Assembly: GCF_028743715.1 (NCBI RefSeq)
Contig: NZ_CP117996.1
Coordinates: forward strand, 1,488,001 to 1,552,000
Reading direction: 5' to 3'
Length of the DNA stretch: 64,000 nucleotides
Source: Microbacterium sp. Clip185
GTDB taxonomy: Bacteria > Actinomycetota > Actinomycetes > Actinomycetales > Microbacteriaceae
Below the pieces are notes generated by a model, which had not been told where the DNA came from, made no database searches, and was given only the letters and a program-made list of their open reading frames with translations. The position numbers and the translations under genes were made by a program. Every line of letters starts with the position of its first letter. Position 1 is the stretch's first letter. Shown piece by piece: positions 8,814 to 17,324 of the stretch.

Positions 8814-9844
8814 GTGCCGTTCTGCACGTTGACCTCGACCGCCTCGCCCGCAATATCGCTGTCGTGCGTGCTCGCGTCGCGCCGGCCGCCCTCATGCTCG
8901 TGGTCAAGGACGATGCGTACGGGCACGGCGTGACGCACGTGGTGCGCCGAGCTGTCGCCGAGGGCGTCGGCTGGATCGGTGCGTTCGACGTCGCGACGGC
9001 GCTCGAGGTGCGAGCGGCTGTGGGGCAGGAGCCGCGGGTGTTCGTCTGGATGATCGCCGGCGAGAGTGCGATCCGCTCGGCGCTCGATGCCGATCTCGAC
9101 CTGGGGGTCGGTGATGCGGAGCTTCTCGAGGAAGTGGCGGATGCGGCCCGCGCGCGCGGCACCCGCGCCCGCATCCATTTGAAGATCGACACCGGTCTGC
9201 ACCGCAATGGCATCCGCCCCGAGGAGTGGTCGGATGCGGTGGCCCGCGTCGTCGCACTGGCTCAGGAGGGCGTTGTGGAGCTCGCCGGTGTGTGGAGCCA
9301 CATCGCCGAGGCGTCCGATGAGGAAGACGATCTTTCACGTGCCGCGTTCGAGCGGGCGGTCGCGGCTGTCACAGCCGCTGGATTCGACCGACCTCTTCGG
9401 CATCTCGCCGCGAGTGCCGCTTCTTCGGCGCGCGCGGAGTTCCGGTACGACCTCGTTCGGGTCGGGGCGTTCTGCTACGGGATCAGGCCGGCGGGCGGCC
9501 CCACGGACGCCGAGCTGGGCATCAGTCCCATCGGCTCGTGGGACGCACGTGTGATCTCGGTGGACGGAGACCGGGTCCGCATCGATGCGGGAGCGCTGGA
9601 CGGACTGGTCTCAGCGCTGTCGGGTCTTGTGGACCTCGTGACGCCCGCCGGGCCGCGGCGACTTCTGGCGGTGGACGAGGTCAGCGCTGTCGTCAGCGGA
9701 TGGGACGGGGCGCGCGTGGGGGATGTCGTTCGCATCTATGGCACGGATGCGGCGAGTCCCACCGATCTGGCCGAGGCGATCGGCACGATCGGTGAGGAGA
9801 TCGCGCTGCGGGTATCGCCGCTCGTGGAGCGGCGATACCGCTGA
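8810..9844 (+). CDS. Alanine racemase-type protein: PLP barrel with degenerate C-terminal domain
   Basis: 344-residue Alr-fold protein. The N-terminal barrel is well preserved: VVKDDAYGHG with PLP lysine K33, HLKIDTGLHRNG, GVWSHIAEASDEED, HLAASAAS and YDLVRVGAFCYGI. The C-terminal part begins like Alr (SWDARVISVDG) but lacks the SYG tyrosine motif, the GYADG-type motif and the MDQ-type motif. One notable change in the barrel is HLAASAAS, where Alr usually has Asn. The GTG start overlaps the stop of the preceding gene (GTGA). The missing parts are exactly those kept in the preceding protein. A heterodimeric racemase or other PLP enzyme is my inference; the substrate is unknown and need not be alanine. 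Confidence 0.85.
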   Translation: MSAVLHVDLDRLARNIAVVRARVAPAALMLVVKDDAYGHGVTHVVRRAVAEGVGWIGAFDVATALEVRAAVGQEPRVFVWMIAGESAIRSALDADLDLGVGDAELLEEVADAARARGTRARIHLKIDTGLHRNGIRPEEWSDAVARVVALAQEGVVELAGVWSHIAEASDEEDDLSRAAFERAVAAVTAAGFDRPLRHLAASAASSARAEFRYDLVRVGAFCYGIRPAGGPTDAELGISPIGSWDARVISVDGDRVRIDAGALDGLVSALSGLVDLVTPAGPRRLLAVDEVSAVVSGWDGARVGDVVRIYGTDAASPTDLAEAIGTIGEEIALRVSPLVERRYR

Positions 9845-9850
9845 GGCGGA

Positions 9851-10075
9851 TCAGACCGCGTCGACCAGGCGAGCGGTCTCGTCGTGCCAGCTGGTGGCGA
9901 CGGCGCGGAGCTTCTCTTCATACTTGCGGCCGTGGTGCGCGCAGAAAAGCAGCTCGCTGCCGTTGACCTCGGCGGCGATGTACGCCTGAGCTCCGCAGGA
10001 GTCGCAGCGGTCGGCGGCAGTCAGCCGGTGTTCCAGTACGGCGGACTGCTCGGTGGGTGTCGACGTCGTGCTCAT
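9851..10075 (-). CDS. DUF7455 small zinc-finger-like protein
   Basis: 74-residue actinobacterial protein with the family core DRCDSCGAQAYIAA and LLFCAHHGRKYEEKL; the CxxC pair and the CxHH group could form a metal site. Its function is unknown. The ATG at 10075 has a strong AGGAGGT site five bases upstream and is preferred over the longer frame. It diverges from the topoisomerase gene parE, and members of this family often lie beside topoisomerase IV genes in actinobacteria. It ends six bases after the convergent racemase-type gene. Confidence 0.8.
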   Translation of the reverse strand: MSTTSTPTEQSAVLEHRLTAADRCDSCGAQAYIAAEVNGSELLFCAHHGRKYEEKLRAVATSWHDETARLVDAV

Positions 10076-10241
10076 CGGAGACCTCCTCGGTGCGTCGGGC
10101 GAGTACGGATATGACATGTAACCATGCGGGCCTATGACCCATGCCCGCTGTGTCGCGCGTTTCGCTGACCGCGTACGGCGGCCCCGGTGGGGTCGTGTCT
10201 GTGCAGAGCCGTGAGGGCGGCCCCGGATACCCTTGAGGATT

Positions 10242-12320
10242 GTGACTGCCGAGTACTCCGCCCATCATCTGCAGGTCCTCGAGGGGCTCGAGGCCGTGCG
10301 TAAGCGCCCGGGCATGTACATCGGCTCCACCGACTCCCGGGGACTCATGCACTGCCTCTGGGAGATCATCGACAACTCCGTCGACGAAGCCCTCGCCGGA
10401 CACGGTTCGCGCATCGATATCCTGCTGCACGCCGACGGCAGCGTCGAGGTGCGCGACCGCGCTCGCGGCATCCCCGTCGACGTGGAACCGCGCACGGGAT
10501 TGACCGGCGTCGAGGTCGTCTTCACCAAGCTCCACGCCGGCGGCAAGTTCGGTGGCGGCTCCTACGCCGCATCCGGCGGTCTGCACGGCGTCGGCGCATC
10601 CGTCGTTAACGCACTCTCGGAGCGCCTCGACGTCGAGGTCGACCGTGGCGGCAAGACCTACGCGATGTCGTTCCACCGCGGCGAGCCCGGCACGTTCGCG
10701 GGCGACTCGCCCGACGCCCCGTTCACGCCCTACCAGCGCTCGTCGGAGCTGCGCGTCGTGGGCAAGGCGCCGCGCGGAGTCACGGGAACCCGCATCCGCT
10801 ACTGGGCGGACCGGCAGATCTTCACGAAGGACGCCACCTTCGGACTCGACGAGCTCGTGCAGCGGGTGCGCCAGACGGCCTTCCTCGTTCCCGGGCTCGA
10901 GATCGTGGTCGACGACCAGCGCGGCGAAGAGCGGGTCGAGACCAGTTATCGGTTCGACGGCGGCATCTCCGAGTTCGCCGACTTCCTGGCACCCGACGCT
11001 GCGATCACCGACACCTGGCGCCTGACCGGCGCGGGCACGTTCACCGAGACGGTGCCTGTACTGCAGCCCTCGGGTGCCATGGTGCCGACCGAGCTCGAGC
11101 GCTCCTGCGATGTGGACGTCGCGCTGCGTTGGGGAACCGGCTACGACACGACGATGCGCTCGTTCGTGAACATCATCGCCACCCCGAAGGGCGGCACCCA
11201 TCAGGCCGGCTTCGAGGCCGGCCTGATGAAGGTGATCCGCGCGCAGGTGGAGCAGAACGCCCGCCGGCTCAAGGTCGGCAACGACAAGCTCGAGAAGGAC
11301 GACATCCTCGCCGGACTCACGGTCGTTCTCACCGTGCGCCTTCCGGAGCCGCAGTTCGAGGGCCAGACGAAGGAGATCCTCGGTACGCCGGCGGTGCGTC
11401 AGATCGTCGCCAACGTGGTCTCTCGCGAGCTGACGGCGAAGTTCACCTCCACCAAGCGCGACGACAAGAACCAGACGGCACAGCTGCTGGAGAAGGTCGT
11501 CTCCGAGATGAAGGCGCGTATCTCCGCGCGCACCCACAAAGAGACGCAACGCCGCAAGTCGGCCCTCGAATCCTCGTCGCTGCCCGCGAAGCTCGCTGAC
11601 TGCCGCACGAACGACGTGGCCGAGTCCGAACTGTTCATCGTGGAGGGCGACTCCGCTCTCGGCACGGCGAAGCTGGCACGCAACAGCGAGTACCAGGCGC
11701 TCCTGCCGATTCGAGGCAAGATCCTCAACGTCCAGAAGGCATCGATCAGCGACATGCTGTCCAATGCCGAGTGCGCGGCGATCATCCAGGTGATCGGTGC
11801 CGGTTCGGGACGCTCCTTCGACATCGACGCCGCGCGCTACGGCAAGGTCATCCTGATGAGCGACGCCGACGTCGACGGCGCCCACATCCGCACCCTCCTG
11901 CTCACGCTCTTCTTCCGTTACATGCGTCCGCTCGTCGAGGCCGGCCGCGTGTACGCCGCCGTGCCTCCGCTGCACCGCGTGGTCGTGATGAACCCGGGTA
12001 CGAAGCCGAACGAGACGATCTACACGTACAGCGAGAAGGAGCTGCACGCGCTGCTCGCGAAGCTGCAGAAGGCCGGCAAGCGCTGGCAGGAGCCTGTGCA
12101 GCGTTACAAGGGTCTGGGTGAGATGGATGCCGACCAGCTCGCGACCACGACGATGGATCGCGCCGGCCGCATGCTCCGTCGCGTGACCGTGGAGGACGCG
12201 GATGCGGCCACCCGCGCGAACGAGGCCTTCGAGCTCCTGATGGGCAACGAAGTGGCCCCGCGCCGCGACTTCATCGTGACCTCGAGCGACCGGCTGTCTC
12301 GCGAGTCCATCGACGCCTGA
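10242..12320 (+). CDS. parE: DNA topoisomerase IV-type subunit B (type IIA, GyrB/ParE family)
   Basis: ATPase subunit of a type IIA topoisomerase, 692 residues. It has the GHKL fold (EAVRKRPGMYIGST, EIIDNSVDEA, GGLHGVGASVVNAL), the transducer domain and the TOPRIM region (ELFIVEGDSALG, PIRGKILNV, DADVDGAHIRTLLL), ending with the RYKGLGEMDADQL block. The short C-terminus and the neighbouring parC suggest the ParE-type pair rather than GyrB, but family membership alone does not prove decatenation. The GTG at 10242 is preferred: TACCCT (10228-10233) eight bases upstream would give a leaderless transcript. A TTG at 10233 would overlap that element. parC lies convergently, not in an operon. Confidence 0.92.
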   Translation: MTAEYSAHHLQVLEGLEAVRKRPGMYIGSTDSRGLMHCLWEIIDNSVDEALAGHGSRIDILLHADGSVEVRDRARGIPVDVEPRTGLTGVEVVFTKLHAGGKFGGGSYAASGGLHGVGASVVNALSERLDVEVDRGGKTYAMSFHRGEPGTFAGDSPDAPFTPYQRSSELRVVGKAPRGVTGTRIRYWADRQIFTKDATFGLDELVQRVRQTAFLVPGLEIVVDDQRGEERVETSYRFDGGISEFADFLAPDAAITDTWRLTGAGTFTETVPVLQPSGAMVPTELERSCDVDVALRWGTGYDTTMRSFVNIIATPKGGTHQAGFEAGLMKVIRAQVEQNARRLKVGNDKLEKDDILAGLTVVLTVRLPEPQFEGQTKEILGTPAVRQIVANVVSRELTAKFTSTKRDDKNQTAQLLEKVVSEMKARISARTHKETQRRKSALESSSLPAKLADCRTNDVAESELFIVEGDSALGTAKLARNSEYQALLPIRGKILNVQKASISDMLSNAECAAIIQVIGAGSGRSFDIDAARYGKVILMSDADVDGAHIRTLLLTLFFRYMRPLVEAGRVYAAVPPLHRVVVMNPGTKPNETIYTYSEKELHALLAKLQKAGKRWQEPVQRYKGLGEMDADQLATTTMDRAGRMLRRVTVEDADAATRANEAFELLMGNEVAPRRDFIVTSSDRLSRESIDA

Positions 12321-12356
12321 CCGGCCGCATCCGCCGCCCGTTCCCTTCTCCCGTCC

Positions 12357-12425
12357 GCGAGACTGCATTTCGCGCACGAGATCACGGGTATTACCCGTGA
12401 TCTCGTGGCGGAGATGCAGTCTCGC
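12357..12425. terminator. 69-bp inverted repeat between convergent parE and parC
   Basis: An inverted repeat centred on base 12391. The inner 16-bp stem (12375-12390 with 12392-12407, starting CACGAGATCACGGG) and the outer 12-bp stem (12357-12368 with 12414-12425, GCGAGACTGCAT) are perfect and are separated by a symmetric six-base mismatch. There is no U-tract. The position between two stop codons suggests a bidirectional terminator. The nested structure with a near one-base loop could also be a dispersed intergenic repeat. Confidence 0.7.
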
Positions 12426-12455
12426 CGAGGGAGGGAGCGCGAGGAGGGAGCGCGG

Positions 12456-14909
12456 TCAGGCGATGGCGGTGCCGATGGCGCCGATCACGTCGTCGAACGG
12501 CTGACCGGATGCGTCACGCTTCGCGCCCGCCTCGGGAAGCGTGCGCACGGCCCCGTCGGGTCCGACGGCGCGCGGCTGGTCGCCGACCCACGCGAGCATG
12601 AGGGTGTCCTCGCCCTTCAGGAAGCGCTGTGCGCGCACGCCGCCGGTCGCGCGTCCCTTCGCGGGGAACTCGGAGAGCACCGACACCTTGCCACTGCCTC
12701 CGGCGGTGCCGGCGAGTGCCTGCGAGGAGTCGGCGATCGTCACGACGACGGACTCCTCGGATGCGGCGACGGCGGTGAACATGATCACCTTGGCGCCGTC
12801 GGCGAGCCGGATGCCGGCCATGCCACCGGCGCTCTTGCCCTGGGGGCGCACCGCGGATGCATCGAATCGCAGCAGTTGCGCGTCCGAGCTCACGAAGACG
12901 AGTTCGACGTCGTCGGCTGCCAGAGCGGCGCCGACGACGCGGTCGCCGGGCTTCAGGGCGATGATCTCCGCATCCGGCTTGCCGGGCGCCAGCTCGGTGA
13001 CCGCGACGCGCTTGACGACACCCTGGGCGGTGCCCAGGGCGATCGGGGCCGACGCGTCGAGCGGCACGAGAGCGAGGACATGCTCGTTGGCAGGGAGGCC
13101 GAGGTACTGGTCGGCCTTCGCGCCGGCGGCGGGCTGAACACTGTTGCCAGGCACCGAGGGCAGGTCGACGGGGGAGAAGCGCACGAGGCGTCCGGCGCTG
13201 GTGACCGCCCCTACATCGCCGCGGACCGTCGCATCCACCGCGCTGCGGATGGCGTCGTGCTTGCTGCGCCGCGCGGGAGGCACGATGCCGCCGTCGAGTG
13301 CATCCGCGACGAGCTCGGCACGCAGCATCCGTCCGGTCGCCGTGAGGAAGACACGGCACGGTGCGTCGGCGATCTGCAGGTCGGCCGCCGCCTTCGCGCC
13401 GCGGGGCGTGACGGGTCCGCCGTTCAACAGCAGCGTGCGACGCGGCGTGCCGTAGGTGTCAGACGCCACCTCGAGCTCCCGCGCCACCTGTGCGCGCAGG
13501 AGCACGTCGCTGCCCAGCAGTTCTTCGAGCGCTGCGATGTCGGCGCGCAGCTGGTCGCGCTCTGTCTCGAGCTCGATGCGCGAGAACCTGGTGAGGCGGC
13601 GCAGACGCAGCTCGAGGATGTACTCCGCTTGCAGGTGCGAGAGGTCGAACACCTCGATCAGGCGTGTGCGCGCTTGTTCGCTGTCGTCCGAGGACCGGAT
13701 GACCTGGATGACCTCGTCGATGTCGAGGATCGCGATGAGCAGACCTTCGACGAGGTGCAGGCGCTCCTGCTTGCGGGCGAGGCGGTACCGACTGCGCCTC
13801 GTGACGACGGAGATCCGGTGGTCCAGGTACACGCGCAGGAGCGCCTTCAGCCCGAGTGTCTGCGGCTGACCGTCGACGAGGGCGACGTTGTTGATGCCGA
13901 AGGAGTCCTCCAGCGGCGTCAGCCGGTAGAGCTGATCGAGGACGGCCTTCGGATCGAACCCGGTCTTGATCGTGATGACCAGACGCAGGCCGTGGTTGCG
14001 GTCGGTGAAGTCGGCGACATCCGCGATGCCGGTGAGCTTCTTGGCGTTGACGGCATCCTTGATCTTCTCGATCACGCGCTCCGGACCCACCATGTAGGGC
14101 AGTTCGGTGACGACGAGGCCGGTGCGCCGTGGGCCCAGTGATTCGACCGAGACCTTCGCACGGGTGCGGAAGCTGCCGCGACCGTGGGCATAGGCGTCTT
14201 TGATCCCATCGAGGCCCACGATGACACCGCCGCCGGGAAGGTCGGGGCCCGGCACGAACTCCATGAGCTCTTCGAGCGTGGCGTCGGGGTTCTCGAGCAG
14301 ATGGATGGCGGCAGCGACGACCTCGTTGAGGTTGTGCGGCGCCATGTTCGTCGCCATGCCGACCGCGATGCCGGTCGTGCCGTTCACGAGCAGGTTGGGG
14401 AAGGCGGCGGCGAGGACCTCGGGCTGCTGGAACTGGCCGTCGTAGTTGGGGATGAAGTCGACGACGTCCTCGTCGAGATTCTCGGTGAGAGCCAGCGCGG
14501 CCGGGGCCAGACGTGCCTCGGTGTAGCGCGCGGCGGCCGGACCGTCGTCGAGGGAGCCGAAGTTTCCGTGCCCGTCGACGAGCGGCACGCGCAGAGCGAA
14601 GTCCTGCGCGAGTCGCACCAGGGCGTCATAGATGGGGGAGTCGCCGTGGGGATGCAGCTTTCCCATGACCTCGCCGACGACACGTGCGCTCTTCACGTGC
14701 CCGCGGTCGGGGCGCAGCCCCATGTCGGCCATCTGGAACAGGATGCGCCGCTGCACGGGCTTGAGTCCGTCGCGTGCGTCCGGGAGAGCGCGCGAGTAGA
14801 TGACCGAGTACGCATACTCGAGGAAGGACCCCTGCATCTCGGCAGACAGGTCGATGTCTTCGATGCGGCCTTCCTCGGCAGGCGCGGAATCGGACGTGGC
14901 TCGGGACAT
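12456..14909 (-). CDS. parC: DNA topoisomerase IV-type subunit A (type IIA, GyrA/ParC family)
   Basis: DNA-cleaving subunit of the type IIA topoisomerase, 817 residues. The winged-helix region shows ALPDARDGLKPVQRRIL, the quinolone-region segment HPHGDSPIYDALVRLAQ, and the cleavage tyrosine Y129 in ARYTEARL. A coiled coil (about 400-480) and a beta-propeller-type C-terminal domain follow; I do not see a canonical GyrA-box. The ATG at 14909 has GAGGT seven bases upstream and is preferred to a GTG at 14918. It is paired with parE across a large inverted repeat, in convergent orientation. It starts 54 bases from the divergent phosphodiesterase gene. Confidence 0.92.
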   Translation of the reverse strand: MSRATSDSAPAEEGRIEDIDLSAEMQGSFLEYAYSVIYSRALPDARDGLKPVQRRILFQMADMGLRPDRGHVKSARVVGEVMGKLHPHGDSPIYDALVRLAQDFALRVPLVDGHGNFGSLDDGPAAARYTEARLAPAALALTENLDEDVVDFIPNYDGQFQQPEVLAAAFPNLLVNGTTGIAVGMATNMAPHNLNEVVAAAIHLLENPDATLEELMEFVPGPDLPGGGVIVGLDGIKDAYAHGRGSFRTRAKVSVESLGPRRTGLVVTELPYMVGPERVIEKIKDAVNAKKLTGIADVADFTDRNHGLRLVITIKTGFDPKAVLDQLYRLTPLEDSFGINNVALVDGQPQTLGLKALLRVYLDHRISVVTRRSRYRLARKQERLHLVEGLLIAILDIDEVIQVIRSSDDSEQARTRLIEVFDLSHLQAEYILELRLRRLTRFSRIELETERDQLRADIAALEELLGSDVLLRAQVARELEVASDTYGTPRRTLLLNGGPVTPRGAKAAADLQIADAPCRVFLTATGRMLRAELVADALDGGIVPPARRSKHDAIRSAVDATVRGDVGAVTSAGRLVRFSPVDLPSVPGNSVQPAAGAKADQYLGLPANEHVLALVPLDASAPIALGTAQGVVKRVAVTELAPGKPDAEIIALKPGDRVVGAALAADDVELVFVSSDAQLLRFDASAVRPQGKSAGGMAGIRLADGAKVIMFTAVAASEESVVVTIADSSQALAGTAGGSGKVSVLSEFPAKGRATGGVRAQRFLKGEDTLMLAWVGDQPRAVGPDGAVRTLPEAGAKRDASGQPFDDVIGAIGTAIA

Positions 14910-14963
14910 GCGCAACACCTCGGGTCGAAAAGGGCCTGGCGCGGGTATGCGAGACTGGGCCCG

Positions 14964-16085
14964 ATGACCCTCAGCCTACCGGCGGACCCCTCCGGCGCCC
15001 CGAGGCTCACCGGTGTGCTGCCCGACGCGGTCGCGGCCCTCGACGGCGGCTCCGCCCGCTGGCCCACCGTGCAGAGCCTCATCGTCTTCGTCGTCGACGG
15101 ACTCGGCGCCGCGAACCTCGCCGAGAACCTCGCGTACGCCCGTTTTCTGGCCGAGCATCGCGGCAAGAAGCGGGTGGCGACCTCGGTGTTCCCGAGCACG
15201 ACGGCCGCCGCTCTGACGAGCCTGCTCACCGCATCCGATGTGGGCAGGCACGGACTCGTCGGCTACCGCGCGCGCGATCCGCTGACGGGTCTCGTGCACA
15301 ACCAGCTCACGGACTGGGGCCCTCGCGCTCTCGACCCGCTCTCGTGGCCACAGGTCGCCCCGTTGAGCGCGAGCGACACGGCGCACCGCTGGGTCGTCGC
15401 ATCCAAGCCCGAGTACGCAGGCACGGGGTTCACCGAAGCGACGCTCCGAGGGGCAGAGAACTTCGGTGAGAAGCGGCTCGACGACCGCGTCGACCGCGCG
15501 ATCGCCGAGGCCCGCAGCGCGCCCGGCACCATCGTCTACCTCTACGCGCCCGAGCTCGACTCAGCGGGGCACCGGCACGGCGTCGCATCCGATCGGTGGA
15601 CCGCCGCGCTCGAAGCGGTGGATGCGGCGGCACGCCGCCTGCACGCGGGAGCAGGCGCGGGTGTCGGGGTGATCCTCACCGCCGACCACGGAATGGTGGA
15701 CGTCCCCCGGCACCGTCAGATCGTGATGACGGAGGGCGATGCCCGGCTGGAGGCTGCTGCGGCCATCGCCGGAGAACCACGGATGCTGCACCTGTACGCG
15801 CATCCCGGCGACGAAGCGTCCTTGATCCGTGCGTGGCGCGATGAGCCGATGGCATGGGTGTTCACGAGGGCACAGGCGATCGCCGCCGGCCTGTTCGGCG
15901 ACACCGTCTCCGCTGCGGTCGCCTCGCGGATCGGCGACGTGTTGGTGGCAGCGCGCGGTCGCGTCGCCTACTACGACGGCCGCCTCGCCGACACCTCCGC
16001 GCAGCGCATGGTGGGTCAGCACGGGTCGCTCACGACGGAGGAGAGGGTCGTGCCCCTCATCGGTCTCGGGGGCTTCGCCGGCTGA
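14964..16085 (+). CDS. Alkaline phosphatase superfamily protein (nucleotide pyrophosphatase/phosphodiesterase-like)
   Basis: 373-residue metal-dependent phosphohydrolase of the alkaline phosphatase superfamily. It shows the first metal-binding strand LIVFVVDGLGAANL, the nucleophile Thr region SVFPSTTAAALTSL (where the superfamily has a catalytic Thr/Ser), YLYAPELDSAGHRHG with Asp and His ligands, and LTADHGMVDVP. No signal peptide or membrane helix is seen, so it is probably cytoplasmic. The substrate cannot be read from sequence. GAGACT lies seven bases before the ATG, with no Shine-Dalgarno, suggesting a leaderless start. It is often found in actinobacteria between topoisomerase IV genes and sepH. 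Confidence 0.85.
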   Translation: MTLSLPADPSGAPRLTGVLPDAVAALDGGSARWPTVQSLIVFVVDGLGAANLAENLAYARFLAEHRGKKRVATSVFPSTTAAALTSLLTASDVGRHGLVGYRARDPLTGLVHNQLTDWGPRALDPLSWPQVAPLSASDTAHRWVVASKPEYAGTGFTEATLRGAENFGEKRLDDRVDRAIAEARSAPGTIVYLYAPELDSAGHRHGVASDRWTAALEAVDAAARRLHAGAGAGVGVILTADHGMVDVPRHRQIVMTEGDARLEAAAAIAGEPRMLHLYAHPGDEASLIRAWRDEPMAWVFTRAQAIAAGLFGDTVSAAVASRIGDVLVAARGRVAYYDGRLADTSAQRMVGQHGSLTTEERVVPLIGLGGFAG

Positions 16086-16091
16086 GAGCGT

Positions 16092-17111
16092 TCAGCTCTC
16101 GTCGGAACGTGCTCCGAAGACGATCTCGTCCCAAGAGGGCATCGACGTGCGACCCTTACGTCGACCCGCATCGGAGGCCGGCTCAGTGCGCACGGTCTCC
16201 GCGGGCGCAGGTTCGCTGGTCTCGTTGTACCCCGGTTCCAGGGCGTCGAAGAGGGCGACCGGCGAGGGCGAACGAGTCGGCTCCTCGGGAGCATCTGCCG
16301 TCGGAGCCGCCGTGCGCTGACCGCGGCGACGCCGCAGGGCTTCCAGCAGGTCCGCCGTCTCGGCGGAGGTCTGCACCGCTTCGGGCGCCCGCTTGATCGC
16401 CGCATCCTGCACGGCGGGACTCGCCGGTGCCGGAAGCGTCGGACGCTCGGCCGCGTCGTGACGCGGGCCGAACGCGCCGCTGTCGAAGCGCGTGTCGTCC
16501 TTGATGCCCGGGGTGTCGAGTGCCCGAAGTCGAGGGATGAGGCCCTCCGGGAGTGACCCCTGTCGGGAGAGCTGCGTGGCGTCCGCGTTCAGCGGTGACA
16601 GCGAGCTGCGTCGGGGTTCGAAGCTCCAGCGCGCGTCGCGTTCGACATCGCCGGCGACGAAACCGAGCTTGACGACCCACCCGGTGGGTTCCTTCCAGCT
16701 CGTCCACCGCTCGCCGGTCGCGCCCGCTTCCGCCAACTTCGCGCGTACGGCGTCGCCGAAGCTCGTCTGGTTGTCGCCGTCGAAGTCGGATCCCAGCAGC
16801 ACCGGCACTGAGAGAGCCTGTCCGACGATGAACTCCCGTTCGGCGAGCACGGGCGGCTCGAACCGGACGACGTCCTCGAGGGACGTGCCGAGCACTTCGG
16901 CGACCTCCCGGGCGGAGAGACCGGCGCGGATCTGCGCCTGGATCTCGCGGGGGCTGGGGCGGTTGGCCTTGACGGGCTCTTCGCGCTCCTTGCGTGCCCG
17001 ACGAAGCTCTGCGCGCAGCACGTCATCGATGGCCAGGGAGTAGCGCTGCCCGGACTCGGTGGAGACCACCAGCACACCGTCTTCGGTGCCGATCACTCTG
17101 AGTTGTTCCAT
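16092..17111 (-). CDS. sepH: Septation protein SepH (DUF3071)
   Basis: 339-residue homologue of SepH, which in Streptomyces and mycobacteria binds FtsZ and promotes Z-ring assembly. The N-terminal DUF3071 domain (MEQLRVIGTEDGVLVV to about residue 170) contains a helix-turn-helix-like segment, SAREVAEVLGTSLEDVVRF. The remainder is a long low-complexity, charged linker ending in a conserved tail, RTSMPSWDEIVFG. The ATG at 17111 has a GGAGG site ten bases upstream; the frame continues upstream without similarity. It converges with the phosphodiesterase gene, leaving only six bases between stops. Confidence 0.9.
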   Translation of the reverse strand: MEQLRVIGTEDGVLVVSTESGQRYSLAIDDVLRAELRRARKEREEPVKANRPSPREIQAQIRAGLSAREVAEVLGTSLEDVVRFEPPVLAEREFIVGQALSVPVLLGSDFDGDNQTSFGDAVRAKLAEAGATGERWTSWKEPTGWVVKLGFVAGDVERDARWSFEPRRSSLSPLNADATQLSRQGSLPEGLIPRLRALDTPGIKDDTRFDSGAFGPRHDAAERPTLPAPASPAVQDAAIKRAPEAVQTSAETADLLEALRRRRGQRTAAPTADAPEEPTRSPSPVALFDALEPGYNETSEPAPAETVRTEPASDAGRRKGRTSMPSWDEIVFGARSDES

Positions 17112-17324
17112 GCGACACACGCCTCCCATCTGCCGTGTGGGCCCATGCTGACACAGGGCGTCCCCGCTGGCGGGAATATCCGGGGCGTGGCGCGAGTTTC
17201 GATGCGTGCCGACCGCGGTGAGAGCACCATGCATCCGCATTTGCTAAATGCCACCCGGTCATGCAAACTATCGCCGCCTGCCCGACGGCGGGAGATCCAC
17301 AACGCGACAAGAGACACGAGAAGA

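Noticed and set aside
8160..9844. One alanine racemase gene broken by a frameshift
   Set aside because: Both genes have their own starts and complementary conserved parts. The order is C-terminal half first, and both carry a version of the PLP-site motif, so a simple frameshift cannot explain them.
12405..16085. Plus-strand open frames across parC
   Set aside because: These are shadows of parC. Only the segment from 14964 onward carries a real protein, the phosphodiesterase.
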